Assembly: GCF_004310665.1 (NCBI RefSeq)
Contig: NZ_SIXF01000011.1
Location: forward strand, 62,001-126,000
Length of the DNA: 64,000 nucleotides
Direction: 5' to 3'
Source: Pedobacter kyonggii
GTDB taxonomy: Bacteria > Bacteroidota > Bacteroidia > Sphingobacteriales > Sphingobacteriaceae
Below the pieces are notes generated by a model. It made no database searches. It saw only the letters and a list, made by a program, of their open reading frames with translations, and was not told the origin of the DNA. Every line of letters starts with the position of its first letter. Positions within the stretch are counted from its first letter, which is position 1. Shown here piece after piece: positions 8,601 through 16,487 of this stretch. The position numbers were made by a program, and so were the translations under genes.

Positions 8601-9410
8601 ATGAAAATATATATATTAATATTCGCAATCATTTGCCTTGTTTCTTGCAAGAAAGCAGAAGAGATGCGTTTTGATCACAGTGCTAATGTCTATTTCGACA
8701 TTTACAATGGTGATAAAGACAGTATAGTAAGAACCTTTGCCTATAACCCTACACTCGCTCAGGATACCGTATGGCTACCGGTACGTTTATCCGGAATCAG
8801 AACAGATGTAGAGCGGAAATTTAGCGCACTAGTAGATGCTGATTCTTCTACCGCCACTCCCGGAATTCATTACGAAGCTTTGAAAACACAATATTCAATC
8901 CTTCCAAACAAAGGATTAGGGTACATTCCTGTGGTGATTTATAACAAGGATAAGGAACTTGAAAACAGATCGGTTTCCATCCTTGTCAAATTAACCGGTA
9001 CACCAGATCTGGGTATCGAAAACCCTTATCTGATCAGGGCAAAAGTAGTGTTCTCTTCCAAATTAGAAAAACCTAATTGGTGGGATACCTGGCCGCTTCC
9101 TCCTTATTCGAGAACCAAACACGAATTGTTTATTCTGGTTACCGGACAAACCTCCCTTACTACTGATGGACTGGACGCGCCAAAAAACCTTTATTACATA
9201 GGTTTATTAACCACTATGCTAAATAATCCATTTAATTGGGTAAGTAAAAATGAAGCAAAAGGTTATGTCATAGAAGAAGTAACTGCAGGCAATACCGATA
9301 GCTATTATTTCTACAATAAAAGCAATCCCGCCAAAAAAACACTGTTGAGAAAAAACATGCAGAATGGCAAATATTATTTTATAGATGAAAACGGTAATGA
9401 GGTTATTTAA
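8601..9410 (+). CDS. DUF4843 lipoprotein
   Basis: A 269-residue exported lipoprotein with a lipobox ending at Cys16 (IICLVSC). The sequence matches the DUF4843 pattern: an Ig/Calx-beta-like stretch with WLPVRLSGIRTDVERKFSA, then TPGIHYE, and later PNWWDTWPLPPYS. The function of the family is unknown. It regularly accompanies a particular class of SusC/SusD operons and is usually followed by a PKD-like lipoprotein, exactly as here. It sits 30 bases after susD and overlaps nothing. It is probably a surface-exposed accessory binding protein (inference). Confidence 0.8.
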   Translation: MKIYILIFAIICLVSCKKAEEMRFDHSANVYFDIYNGDKDSIVRTFAYNPTLAQDTVWLPVRLSGIRTDVERKFSALVDADSSTATPGIHYEALKTQYSILPNKGLGYIPVVIYNKDKELENRSVSILVKLTGTPDLGIENPYLIRAKVVFSSKLEKPNWWDTWPLPPYSRTKHELFILVTGQTSLTTDGLDAPKNLYYIGLLTTMLNNPFNWVSKNEAKGYVIEEVTAGNTDSYYFYNKSNPAKKTLLRKNMQNGKYYFIDENGNEVI

Positions 9411-9420
9411 ATATAAAAAT

Positions 9421-10839
9421 ATGAATATTAGAAAATTAATCTTGTTAATAGTTGGTGTGGTTTCACTTGCCGCATGTCATAAAGACCTGGGCAATTATGA
9501 TATCGATATGCCAATCGAGCCTAAACTGGCCAACCTCGATTCTGTTTACACTGCAAGTGTAGGTGATAGTCTGATCATCAAACCAAAAATAGAAGGTGTC
9601 GATGCGGCCAATGTAGAACTTCAATGGAAAATCAGTGTAATGGAAGGGAATGACGTTCTTTATACCGGACCAGCTTTAAGAATCATATTCGGTTTGCAGG
9701 CTAAAAGATACGCTGCCCGTCTTACCGTTTTCAACAAAGCAAATGGAATGAAATATTTCCATAAGTTTTACATAGACGGTGGAACCGAATTTGCTAGCGG
9801 TACAACGGTATTGAGTGTCGAAAATGGAATCACACAGTTTTCATTTGTAAAACCAGATGGTAGTGTACAGGCACGTTTGTACAAGGCAATGCAGGGGAAA
9901 GATTTGCCTCCAAATCCCACCAATTTATTCCTGCTAAAAAATACATTTACAAATGCCTTATTGGGATATTGGATCATTACAAAAAATGGCGGAATCAGGT
10001 TGGAGCCCAATACCATGCAGGAAGATCCAAAATATCCAAATACACTGAAGGATAACTTCTTTACACAGCCGGATAATCTTGAGGTTGGTTCACTGATCTC
10101 GCATCCTCAAGGGGTGATGATGGGTGTTGTTAATGGTAAGTTTTACGGTGGAACAACAAGCACATGGGATCAGGCCGCTACTTATGGAATGTTCGGCTTA
10201 CCAGCTGATGGTGATTACGAACTGGCCCCATCTTTTGTGATGAGCTTTACGCAATCAGCTACTTATTTTATTGGCTTCGACAGAAACAGAAAGCAATTTG
10301 TCCGGATCAATCTTTATGGTGCGCCTGTTTATTTTGGCACTCAATACTCGGTTACCACAACAAATGTCTTCGATCCTTTAAATGTGGGGCTGGATCTTGT
10401 TCATTTGGAGCAACTTAATAACGCAGATTGTTTTGCCTATTGTAAGGGGACCGATGGAAAGATTTATGAATTAAAGTTCAATGTCCAGTTTAACGGGCCG
10501 TTTACCTTTACACCTCAACATAAACGTCTTTTTGTACGCCAGGAGTTAATTAACGAAAATACAAAATGGAGTGGTGCTAAAAATGGAGTAATCTATATTG
10601 CCAATGGCAGTAAAGTTTATCGGTATAATCCAGTAAATGAAGAACTCAGAGAATTGGCCACCAGCTTTAGTGGTAAATCGATTACGATGCTAAAACTTAC
10701 CGATGATGAAGAAACGCTGATGGTAGGAACAGAAGAAACCGTTTCTTTTCTAAATATAGCTACCGGAATGAATGGTATACTCATTAAAAAGATCGAAGGT
10801 ATCCCTGGTGCTCCTGTAGATATCGCAATCAGAAAATAA
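9421..10839 (+). CDS. PKD-like family lipoprotein
   Basis: A 472-residue lipoprotein with lipobox LAAC (Cys19). The start at 9421 was chosen because it begins a normal lipoprotein signal peptide; upstream in-frame ATGs such as 9385 overlap the preceding gene. The N-terminal part (LGNYDIDMPIEPKLANLDS, then VELQWKISV) resembles an Ig/PKD-like fold. The rest, about residues 130-470, looks like a beta-propeller or all-beta region. It follows DUF4843 by 10 bases, which suggests the two are made together and probably act on the cell surface with SusCD. No catalytic motif was recognised. Confidence 0.75.
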   Translation: MNIRKLILLIVGVVSLAACHKDLGNYDIDMPIEPKLANLDSVYTASVGDSLIIKPKIEGVDAANVELQWKISVMEGNDVLYTGPALRIIFGLQAKRYAARLTVFNKANGMKYFHKFYIDGGTEFASGTTVLSVENGITQFSFVKPDGSVQARLYKAMQGKDLPPNPTNLFLLKNTFTNALLGYWIITKNGGIRLEPNTMQEDPKYPNTLKDNFFTQPDNLEVGSLISHPQGVMMGVVNGKFYGGTTSTWDQAATYGMFGLPADGDYELAPSFVMSFTQSATYFIGFDRNRKQFVRINLYGAPVYFGTQYSVTTTNVFDPLNVGLDLVHLEQLNNADCFAYCKGTDGKIYELKFNVQFNGPFTFTPQHKRLFVRQELINENTKWSGAKNGVIYIANGSKVYRYNPVNEELRELATSFSGKSITMLKLTDDEETLMVGTEETVSFLNIATGMNGILIKKIEGIPGAPVDIAIRK

Positions 10840-10844
10840 TCCTA

Positions 10845-10880
10845 TTCCATGCTTAAGCCTTCAAAATCTTAGGCATGGAA
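10845..10880 (+). promoter_or_regulatory. intercistronic stem-loop
   Basis: TTCCATGCTTAAG at 10845-10857 pairs with CTTAGGCATGGAA at 10868-10880, 12 of 13 positions plus a G-T pair, around a 10-base loop. No T-run follows, so it is more likely an mRNA processing or stability element in the operon than a full terminator. Confidence 0.55.
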
Positions 10881-10907
10881 ATATTTAAATTATAAAGAAA
10901 CATACAA

Positions 10908-12041
10908 ATGAAAATTATAAAATTAACAGCATTAGCCTTTTTATTTCCAGTTTTATGCTGGGCACAAGCGCCGAATTTTAGTTTAACAGGTAAAATAGGC
11001 ACATTAGGTGCGCCAGCAATGGCTTATATCGATTATATGGATAATGGTGTAAGCCATGAAGATTCTGTAGCCTTGGTTAACGGAAGTTTCAAATTTACCG
11101 GACATATTTCTGGCAATGCCTACGCCCGTATGGCATTAGACCATAGTGGTGGCGGTAAAGGTAAGGCAGTTTATACCGGAGATGTGATTTACTTTTATTT
11201 TGGTAAGGAACAGGTAACAATCACTTCAAAGGATTCTTTAGAAAATGCAGTTTTTGCCGGTTCGAAGGTTTATCAGGAATATGATGCCTATAACAAAGCC
11301 ATTGGCGGGACAATTATGGCGCTTACCAAAGCCGTTAATATTGATTTTAACCGTGGTACGCCTGAACAGCAAAAAGATACCGCTTACATGAAAGCAGTAG
11401 ATATGCGCTTCAGAAAAAACATCCAGAACAGAACAGACAAACAGTTTCAATTTGCTAAAGAACACCCAACTTCATACTTCGCTTTGGTAGCATTATCAGA
11501 GGCTGCCGGAAGTAAGGTTGATGTAGCCAAGGTTGAACCGCTTTTTAATGCCTTGAACAAAGCTTATCGCGAAACCGATATGGGTAAAGAACTTGCGCAG
11601 CGTATTGCTGCAAGCGGCATTACCGCCGTTGGAAATGTTGCGCCGCTTTTTACTCAGAACAATGTGGTAGGCAAGCCAGTTTCGTTGGCCAGTTTAAAAG
11701 GAAAAGTGGTACTGGTAGAGTTTTGGGCAAGCTGGTGTGGACCATGCAGGGCCGAAAACCCGAACCTGGTAAAACAATATCAAACTTATAAAGATAAAGG
11801 CTTCGAAATTATTTCGGTTTCATTGGATAATGTGAAAGAACGCTGGTTAGAAGCGATTGAAAAAGACGCTTTAGACTGGATTCATGTTTCTGACCTGAAA
11901 GGATGGAACAACGAAGTGGGCCGTTTGTATGGCGTACGCGCCGTACCAGCAAGTTTTCTGGTAGATGCGCAGGGTAAAATTATTGGTAACGGCTTGCGTG
12001 GCGAACCTTTGAATAAAAAGCTTGCTGAAATATTCAATTAG
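10908..12041 (+). CDS. TlpA-family thiol-disulfide oxidoreductase with DUF4369 domain
   Basis: A 377-residue exported protein with a Sec signal peptide cleaved near CWAQA (residues 18-22). The N-terminal half (about 25-230) is DUF4369-like, with FSLTGKIGTLGAPAMAYIDY and GSFKFTGHIS. The C-terminal thioredoxin fold (about 245-377) carries the active site WCGPC with Cys277 and Cys280, and the cis-Pro region VRAVPASFLVD. Such proteins reduce or isomerise disulfides in the periplasm. It lies 68 bases after the PKD-like gene with a hairpin between them, and is the first of three thiol-related proteins in the cluster. Confidence 0.88.
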   Translation: MKIIKLTALAFLFPVLCWAQAPNFSLTGKIGTLGAPAMAYIDYMDNGVSHEDSVALVNGSFKFTGHISGNAYARMALDHSGGGKGKAVYTGDVIYFYFGKEQVTITSKDSLENAVFAGSKVYQEYDAYNKAIGGTIMALTKAVNIDFNRGTPEQQKDTAYMKAVDMRFRKNIQNRTDKQFQFAKEHPTSYFALVALSEAAGSKVDVAKVEPLFNALNKAYRETDMGKELAQRIAASGITAVGNVAPLFTQNNVVGKPVSLASLKGKVVLVEFWASWCGPCRAENPNLVKQYQTYKDKGFEIISVSLDNVKERWLEAIEKDALDWIHVSDLKGWNNEVGRLYGVRAVPASFLVDAQGKIIGNGLRGEPLNKKLAEIFN

Positions 12042-12062
12042 TTATTGGCTGATAAAATATAG

Positions 12063-13934
12063 ATGATGAAAAAGATGCTAACGGCATGCCTGATGCTGGT
12101 TTCACTGCTCACTTTTGGGACCGCGAAATATCGGGATAAAATTGCATTAAAGGTTTTATATGTAGGCTATAATCCCGATAGGCCAATGCCGAAAAATGTA
12201 GTTTATTATTCAACAACCCCAGCTGTTGTAGAAAAAATATACAAAACCAGAATGGCAGATTTTAAAACCTTTTTGGAACAACGTTTTACCGAAGTTAAAG
12301 TGGTAGATGTGGCTGATTATAAGGTCGAAATGTCTGATGAGGTAGATGTAACGCTGATGGATGCCGGCCCGGTTAATATGCCTGCAAACTTTAGTCGCCC
12401 AATGGTTTTAATGCACGCAATGGCACCCAATGTGGGTTTACCTTTAGGTTTAAAGTTCGACTGGTACTGCCAGTGTTTGGATGATGAGGCCTTGAACATC
12501 AAAACCAGTCACCCCATTTTTAATACGCCCAATGTTGTAAAACTAAGCATGGTGAAAAAACCGACCCCAGGTTCTTTTTTTAACGGACATCAAGGCGTTG
12601 GTACACCAAAAGAAATGGATAGGTGGCAGGTGGTAAAGCAGGGTTTTTCTTCAAAAGAACCTTATCTTATCGGTATGGTTTCGCATGGCGAAGGATTCAA
12701 CGATTCGCCAGATGCTGAATCCATTTCAGGTGGCGTTTGCCTAAAAAATGCCGAAGCAGTGGCGTTAGGTCGTCAGGGGAATTATTTTATGTGGGGTTTT
12801 GCAGGCTCTCCTGATTATATGACCGATGAGGCCAAAGATGTTTTTGTAAACACGATCTGTTACATCAAAAAATTCGATCGTCTTCCGGCTATTGTTAAAA
12901 AAGTGCAGATCGAAACCCGTAGCGGCGTGGATGAACTGATCTATCGGTTAAGCAAAGATCTCTATAATCAGGCCATTGTTTCGCGACGTGAAGGGAACCT
13001 TCGCATGTTGAAAATGCAGCAGGAATTAAAGGATAAAAAAGCAAAAGGTGAAGATATTGGCCATGGCAACGAAATGTTTTTGAAAATGCCAATAACCAAT
13101 GATACTCAATCTTTTGATGATTATGTAAAAGGTTATGTTGGAGATAGTTTATTTGCTATTTATGGTACTAATATCAGTCTCTATCACAAGTATTACCGTC
13201 AAAATTACGAGTATTTCTATCCTTCTGGCGTGTATACCCTTCAGTTAGACCGTGATGCACAAAAACTAGGCATCTCTAACCGTAAAGTAGCGCTTTTAGA
13301 TAAATGCGTAAGTTTATTGGAGGCCAACAAAGAGGTAGCGATGGCACAACGCTTGCTTGAACGTTACACTACTCAAAAATTCAACAAAGGAGCTGAATGG
13401 AGAAATTGGCTCAATCTAAACCGTAATAATCTATTTTATACAGAATCTGGTGGCTTTAAATTCATGGTCAATACCTATGGAAAAAGCTTTCCCGTTAGCC
13501 AGCAACAAAGCTACCAATTGCCAAAATCGGTCATAAGTGATGAACCGACCACAGCTGATCCGGTTGCGGTTTCTGCAAGATTTATTCCTGGTAATGGCAA
13601 TAAAAAAGATAGTTTACTTATCGAAGCCAAAATTTTAAAAGGCTGGCATATTTATGCTTATGTATCTAAAGATAATCCATTTGTGGTTACCGAAACCCGC
13701 CTCGAACTTCCTGAAGGCGCAATAGCTGATCAGGAATGGAAAACTACAGCAGCTATTCCATATCCGGGCAACGAGGGCATGTTTATTTTTGAAGGAAAGG
13801 CAAACTTTAGGATAATGGTCGATTACAGCAAGGCAAAAGCAGGCACTAAAATTAAATGTGGCTTATACTATCAGGTGTGTGATGAAACCAAATGTTACCC
13901 ACCGAAAGAAAAAATATTAGAAATACTCATTTAA
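12063..13934 (+). CDS. exported protein with C-terminal DsbD-alpha-like domain
   Basis: A 623-residue protein with an N-terminal signal peptide (LTACLMLVSLLTFGTA). I do not recognise residues 30-490 as a whole. Part of it (SHGEGFNDSPDAESISGG and GNYFMWGFAGSPDYMTDEA) recalls proteins with a ThuA or glutaminase-like fold, but this is weak. The C-terminal about 120 residues resemble the periplasmic N-terminal domain of DsbD/ScsB: GWHIYAYV, then FEGKANFRIMVDY and Cys606-DETK-Cys611 followed by YPP. There are no DsbD transmembrane or gamma domains, so it would need electrons from another source, possibly the adjacent TlpA proteins (inference). It is 21 bases after the first TlpA gene. ATG codons at 12063 and 12066 are both possible starts. 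Confidence 0.7.
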   Translation: MMKKMLTACLMLVSLLTFGTAKYRDKIALKVLYVGYNPDRPMPKNVVYYSTTPAVVEKIYKTRMADFKTFLEQRFTEVKVVDVADYKVEMSDEVDVTLMDAGPVNMPANFSRPMVLMHAMAPNVGLPLGLKFDWYCQCLDDEALNIKTSHPIFNTPNVVKLSMVKKPTPGSFFNGHQGVGTPKEMDRWQVVKQGFSSKEPYLIGMVSHGEGFNDSPDAESISGGVCLKNAEAVALGRQGNYFMWGFAGSPDYMTDEAKDVFVNTICYIKKFDRLPAIVKKVQIETRSGVDELIYRLSKDLYNQAIVSRREGNLRMLKMQQELKDKKAKGEDIGHGNEMFLKMPITNDTQSFDDYVKGYVGDSLFAIYGTNISLYHKYYRQNYEYFYPSGVYTLQLDRDAQKLGISNRKVALLDKCVSLLEANKEVAMAQRLLERYTTQKFNKGAEWRNWLNLNRNNLFYTESGGFKFMVNTYGKSFPVSQQQSYQLPKSVISDEPTTADPVAVSARFIPGNGNKKDSLLIEAKILKGWHIYAYVSKDNPFVVTETRLELPEGAIADQEWKTTAAIPYPGNEGMFIFEGKANFRIMVDYSKAKAGTKIKCGLYYQVCDETKCYPPKEKILEILI

Positions 13935-13947
13935 GCTACTTATGCAC

Positions 13948-13982
13948 ACAGTATATGGCCTGTAAAATGGCCTACTGTTTTT
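13948..13982 (+). terminator. terminator-like hairpin inside the operon
   Basis: ACAGTA (13948-13953) plus GGCC (13957-13960) pair with GGCC plus TACTGT (13969-13978), leaving a 3-base bulge and an 8-base loop, followed by TTTT. It may cause partial termination before the second tlpA-like gene. Confidence 0.5.
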
Positions 13983-13995
13983 AACCCTAAAAGAT

Positions 13996-14583
13996 ATGAT
14001 ACCTTTTTTCAGGCTTTGCCTATTGGCTATGTTGAGTGTACTCGCATATACTTCGCTGCGGGCGCAATCTCCCGCGAATAAAGCAGATTCTCTTCATAAG
14101 AAACTTCTGGCAGAAATGATTGGCTTGCCTGCACCCGATTTTACCTTAAAAGATCTCGATGGCAATATCGTATCGCTAAAGGGATTAAAAGGGAAAGTAA
14201 TTGTAATTGATTTTTGGTCTACATGGTGTGTGCCCTGCAAAAAATCTTTTCCTGCGATGCAGCTTGCTGTTAATGCCTATAAAAATGATCCTTTTGTAAA
14301 GTTCTTATTTATCCATACCTGGGAAACCACCAAAACACCTGTTGAAGACGTGAAGAACTACATCGCAAAATCGGGTTTTAATTTTCAGGTGGCGATGGAC
14401 CTGAAAGATGGGACTGGCCGTAATGCTGCGGTTGAAGCTTACGGCGTAAGTGCCATCCCTGCAAAGTTTATTATTGATAAAGCAGGCAACATTGTATTTA
14501 AACTAACCGGCTTCACCGGAACCGATGCCGCTGCGCTCCTGGAAATTTCTGAGCGGATTACATTGGCAAAAAATCATAAATAA
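13996..14583 (+). CDS. TlpA-family thioredoxin-fold protein
   Basis: A 195-residue exported thioredoxin-like protein with a signal peptide (LCLLAMLSVLAYTSLRAQ). The redox fold begins at LPAPDFTLKDLDGNIVSLKG. The active site is WCVPC with Cys78 and Cys81, and the cis-Pro motif is in AIPAKFIIDKAG. It lacks the DUF4369 part found in the upstream TlpA and is compact, like ResA/TlpA. It ends 3 bases before the next gene, so the two are almost certainly translated from one message. A periplasmic reductase role is well supported by family; its partner is unknown. Confidence 0.88.
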   Translation: MIPFFRLCLLAMLSVLAYTSLRAQSPANKADSLHKKLLAEMIGLPAPDFTLKDLDGNIVSLKGLKGKVIVIDFWSTWCVPCKKSFPAMQLAVNAYKNDPFVKFLFIHTWETTKTPVEDVKNYIAKSGFNFQVAMDLKDGTGRNAAVEAYGVSAIPAKFIIDKAGNIVFKLTGFTGTDAAALLEISERITLAKNHK

Positions 14584-14586
14584 GAA

Positions 14587-16263
14587 ATGAATAACGCTAT
14601 AAAGGGAATAGCAGTAACGATAGTTATGCTCTTCAGTTTAAATGCTGTGGCCCAGAAAAAACAGGTTGCAAAATTTCAGAAAACCATTGTCGAAGCGGTT
14701 AAAAAAGCTTACCCTGCCAGTGTACGGATGTGGGGTTTCGACGTACAGCAAAACCAAAGAACCAGTGCTCAGTTTAGTGGGGTGGTAGTTAGTGCCGATG
14801 GTTATATCCTAACCGCTGCACACACCATTTTACCCGGTAAAAATTATAAGGTTTTTTTCCCTGACGGCCGCGAATGTATCGCGCTAGCACTTGGTAAGAT
14901 AGACAATAAGGAAACGCCAGGCATTCCAGATGTGGGCATGATGAAAATTACAGATAAAGGCACCTATCCATTTGCTGAGATGGGTTATTCTGCAAGTTTG
15001 GTTAAAAATGAACCTTGTATCGGTATTTCATATCCCGAAACCTTAAATCAAATGCTGCCAACGTTAAGGTTAGGAAATATTGCAGAAGCGAAAAATGAAT
15101 ATGGTTTTATCCGCTCCACTTGCAAAATGGAACCGGGTGATTCTGGTGGGCCTTTATTTGACTATTATGGCCGCGTAATTGGTTTACACAGTGCCATTGA
15201 TGTTTCAGAAGAAATGAATTTCGAAATTCCTGTTGACCTTTACCGCCGATATTGGACAGCGTTGAACAGTGAAAAGCTTTATACAGCTTTCCCTGAAAAG
15301 AAGGATAGTGTGAAAACAGATCCCTTGTCTTTGCAATTACAGAAAGAAAGTAAACAAAAAGCACTACATCCTGATTTTGATTTACCAACCGTTAAAAACA
15401 GCTGCTTTCCTATTAAAAGCATTGTAGAAGGCAAAAATCAGGAGATTAATGCCACTTTATTGAATGTTAACGCAGCAAATGGAGCTAAAAAACAGTTTCT
15501 ACTGAGTAAAAACACTATGGTTGGCGAACAAGTACAATGTGATGTTAATGGAGTTACGGTGCCAATTAAGTTTATTGGAATAGATCAGGAAAATGACCTG
15601 ATTTTATTTGAACTTGAACAGCGGATAAACGGTGGAATTGATTTAAATATTTCTGGTAGCGACAGCGTTAAAATAGAGATGGGTAAACTTCTTTATAGCA
15701 TTGGTCCCGCTGGCAAAGTGATGTGCAGTGTTTTGGGTAGCACGCTGTTTAATCTGCCGAAAATTAACAGTCAGCCTTATTTGGGTGCAATGGTGGTTTA
15801 TAACTCTAGCCCTGTTCAGTTCTCACTAATTAAAGCGGACAGTCCGGCAGAAAAAGCGGGTATAAAAGTTGGAGATGAACTGATCAGCATGAATGGTAAA
15901 CCGATAAAAAAAGCAAGCGATTTCGCCCCGGAAATAATGAAGTATTGGGAAGGTGATGAGGTTACTTTTGAATGGGGAAATGCTTCGGGTAAGATGAGTA
16001 AAACATTAAAACTAGAGGGACGGGGTCAGTCAGTATTTAATCACCCGGCAGAGAAATTTGAAGGTGGAAAGTCGGAGCGAAGAGATGGTTTTAATGCTGT
16101 TTTTACACACGATGCAGCCATTAAAGCCAATGCATGCGGTTCGCCTGTTTTCAATTGGCAAGGCAGTTTTTATGGGATTAACATCGCGAGGTTTAGCCGG
16201 ACAACTACGATAGTGGTGCCGAAGAAAATTGTTATCAACTTTATTCTCAGCTTTATGATGTGA
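14587..16263 (+). CDS. trypsin-fold serine protease with PDZ domain and a degenerate second protease lobe
   Basis: A 558-residue exported protein (signal peptide about 1-22, ending NAVAQ). The first protease domain (about 35-230) has a full chymotrypsin-type triad: His79 in TAAH, Asp115 in IPDVGM, and Ser186 in GDSGGPLF. A second region (about 270-350 and 490-558) repeats the pattern. His is replaced by Asn309 (LLSKNT), DLILFEL keeps the Asp, and the Ser position is Cys517 in NACGSPVF. A PDZ domain sits between the two parts of this second lobe (about 415-480; SPAEKAGIKVGDELISMNG). It is therefore an HtrA-like protease with an added pseudo-protease lobe. It starts 3 bases after the TlpA stop, and is the last gene of the cluster. 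Confidence 0.8.
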   Translation: MNNAIKGIAVTIVMLFSLNAVAQKKQVAKFQKTIVEAVKKAYPASVRMWGFDVQQNQRTSAQFSGVVVSADGYILTAAHTILPGKNYKVFFPDGRECIALALGKIDNKETPGIPDVGMMKITDKGTYPFAEMGYSASLVKNEPCIGISYPETLNQMLPTLRLGNIAEAKNEYGFIRSTCKMEPGDSGGPLFDYYGRVIGLHSAIDVSEEMNFEIPVDLYRRYWTALNSEKLYTAFPEKKDSVKTDPLSLQLQKESKQKALHPDFDLPTVKNSCFPIKSIVEGKNQEINATLLNVNAANGAKKQFLLSKNTMVGEQVQCDVNGVTVPIKFIGIDQENDLILFELEQRINGGIDLNISGSDSVKIEMGKLLYSIGPAGKVMCSVLGSTLFNLPKINSQPYLGAMVVYNSSPVQFSLIKADSPAEKAGIKVGDELISMNGKPIKKASDFAPEIMKYWEGDEVTFEWGNASGKMSKTLKLEGRGQSVFNHPAEKFEGGKSERRDGFNAVFTHDAAIKANACGSPVFNWQGSFYGINIARFSRTTTIVVPKKIVINFILSFMM

Positions 16264-16487
16264 TGCTGGTCATTAGGTCGATCTTGAAATAACTGATTTG
16301 TATAATGTTTTATCTAGTTGAGTCTTAAAATTTAGATAAAATTAATCTTGTAAGTCGGTTTTGTACAATTTTAGGTCTGTTTTATGTAAAGATGTACATT
16401 GATGGTTTTATAAATTTGTTTTCGACTAATTTTATTACGCAAACTATAAAATTAGCTAACCAAATATCCATCCTAATCAAAAATAAA

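Noticed and set aside
8601-10839. Glycan-specific binding proteins
   Set aside because: The operon contains no glycosidase, and neither lipoprotein has a recognised carbohydrate-binding module, so a glycan role was not assigned.
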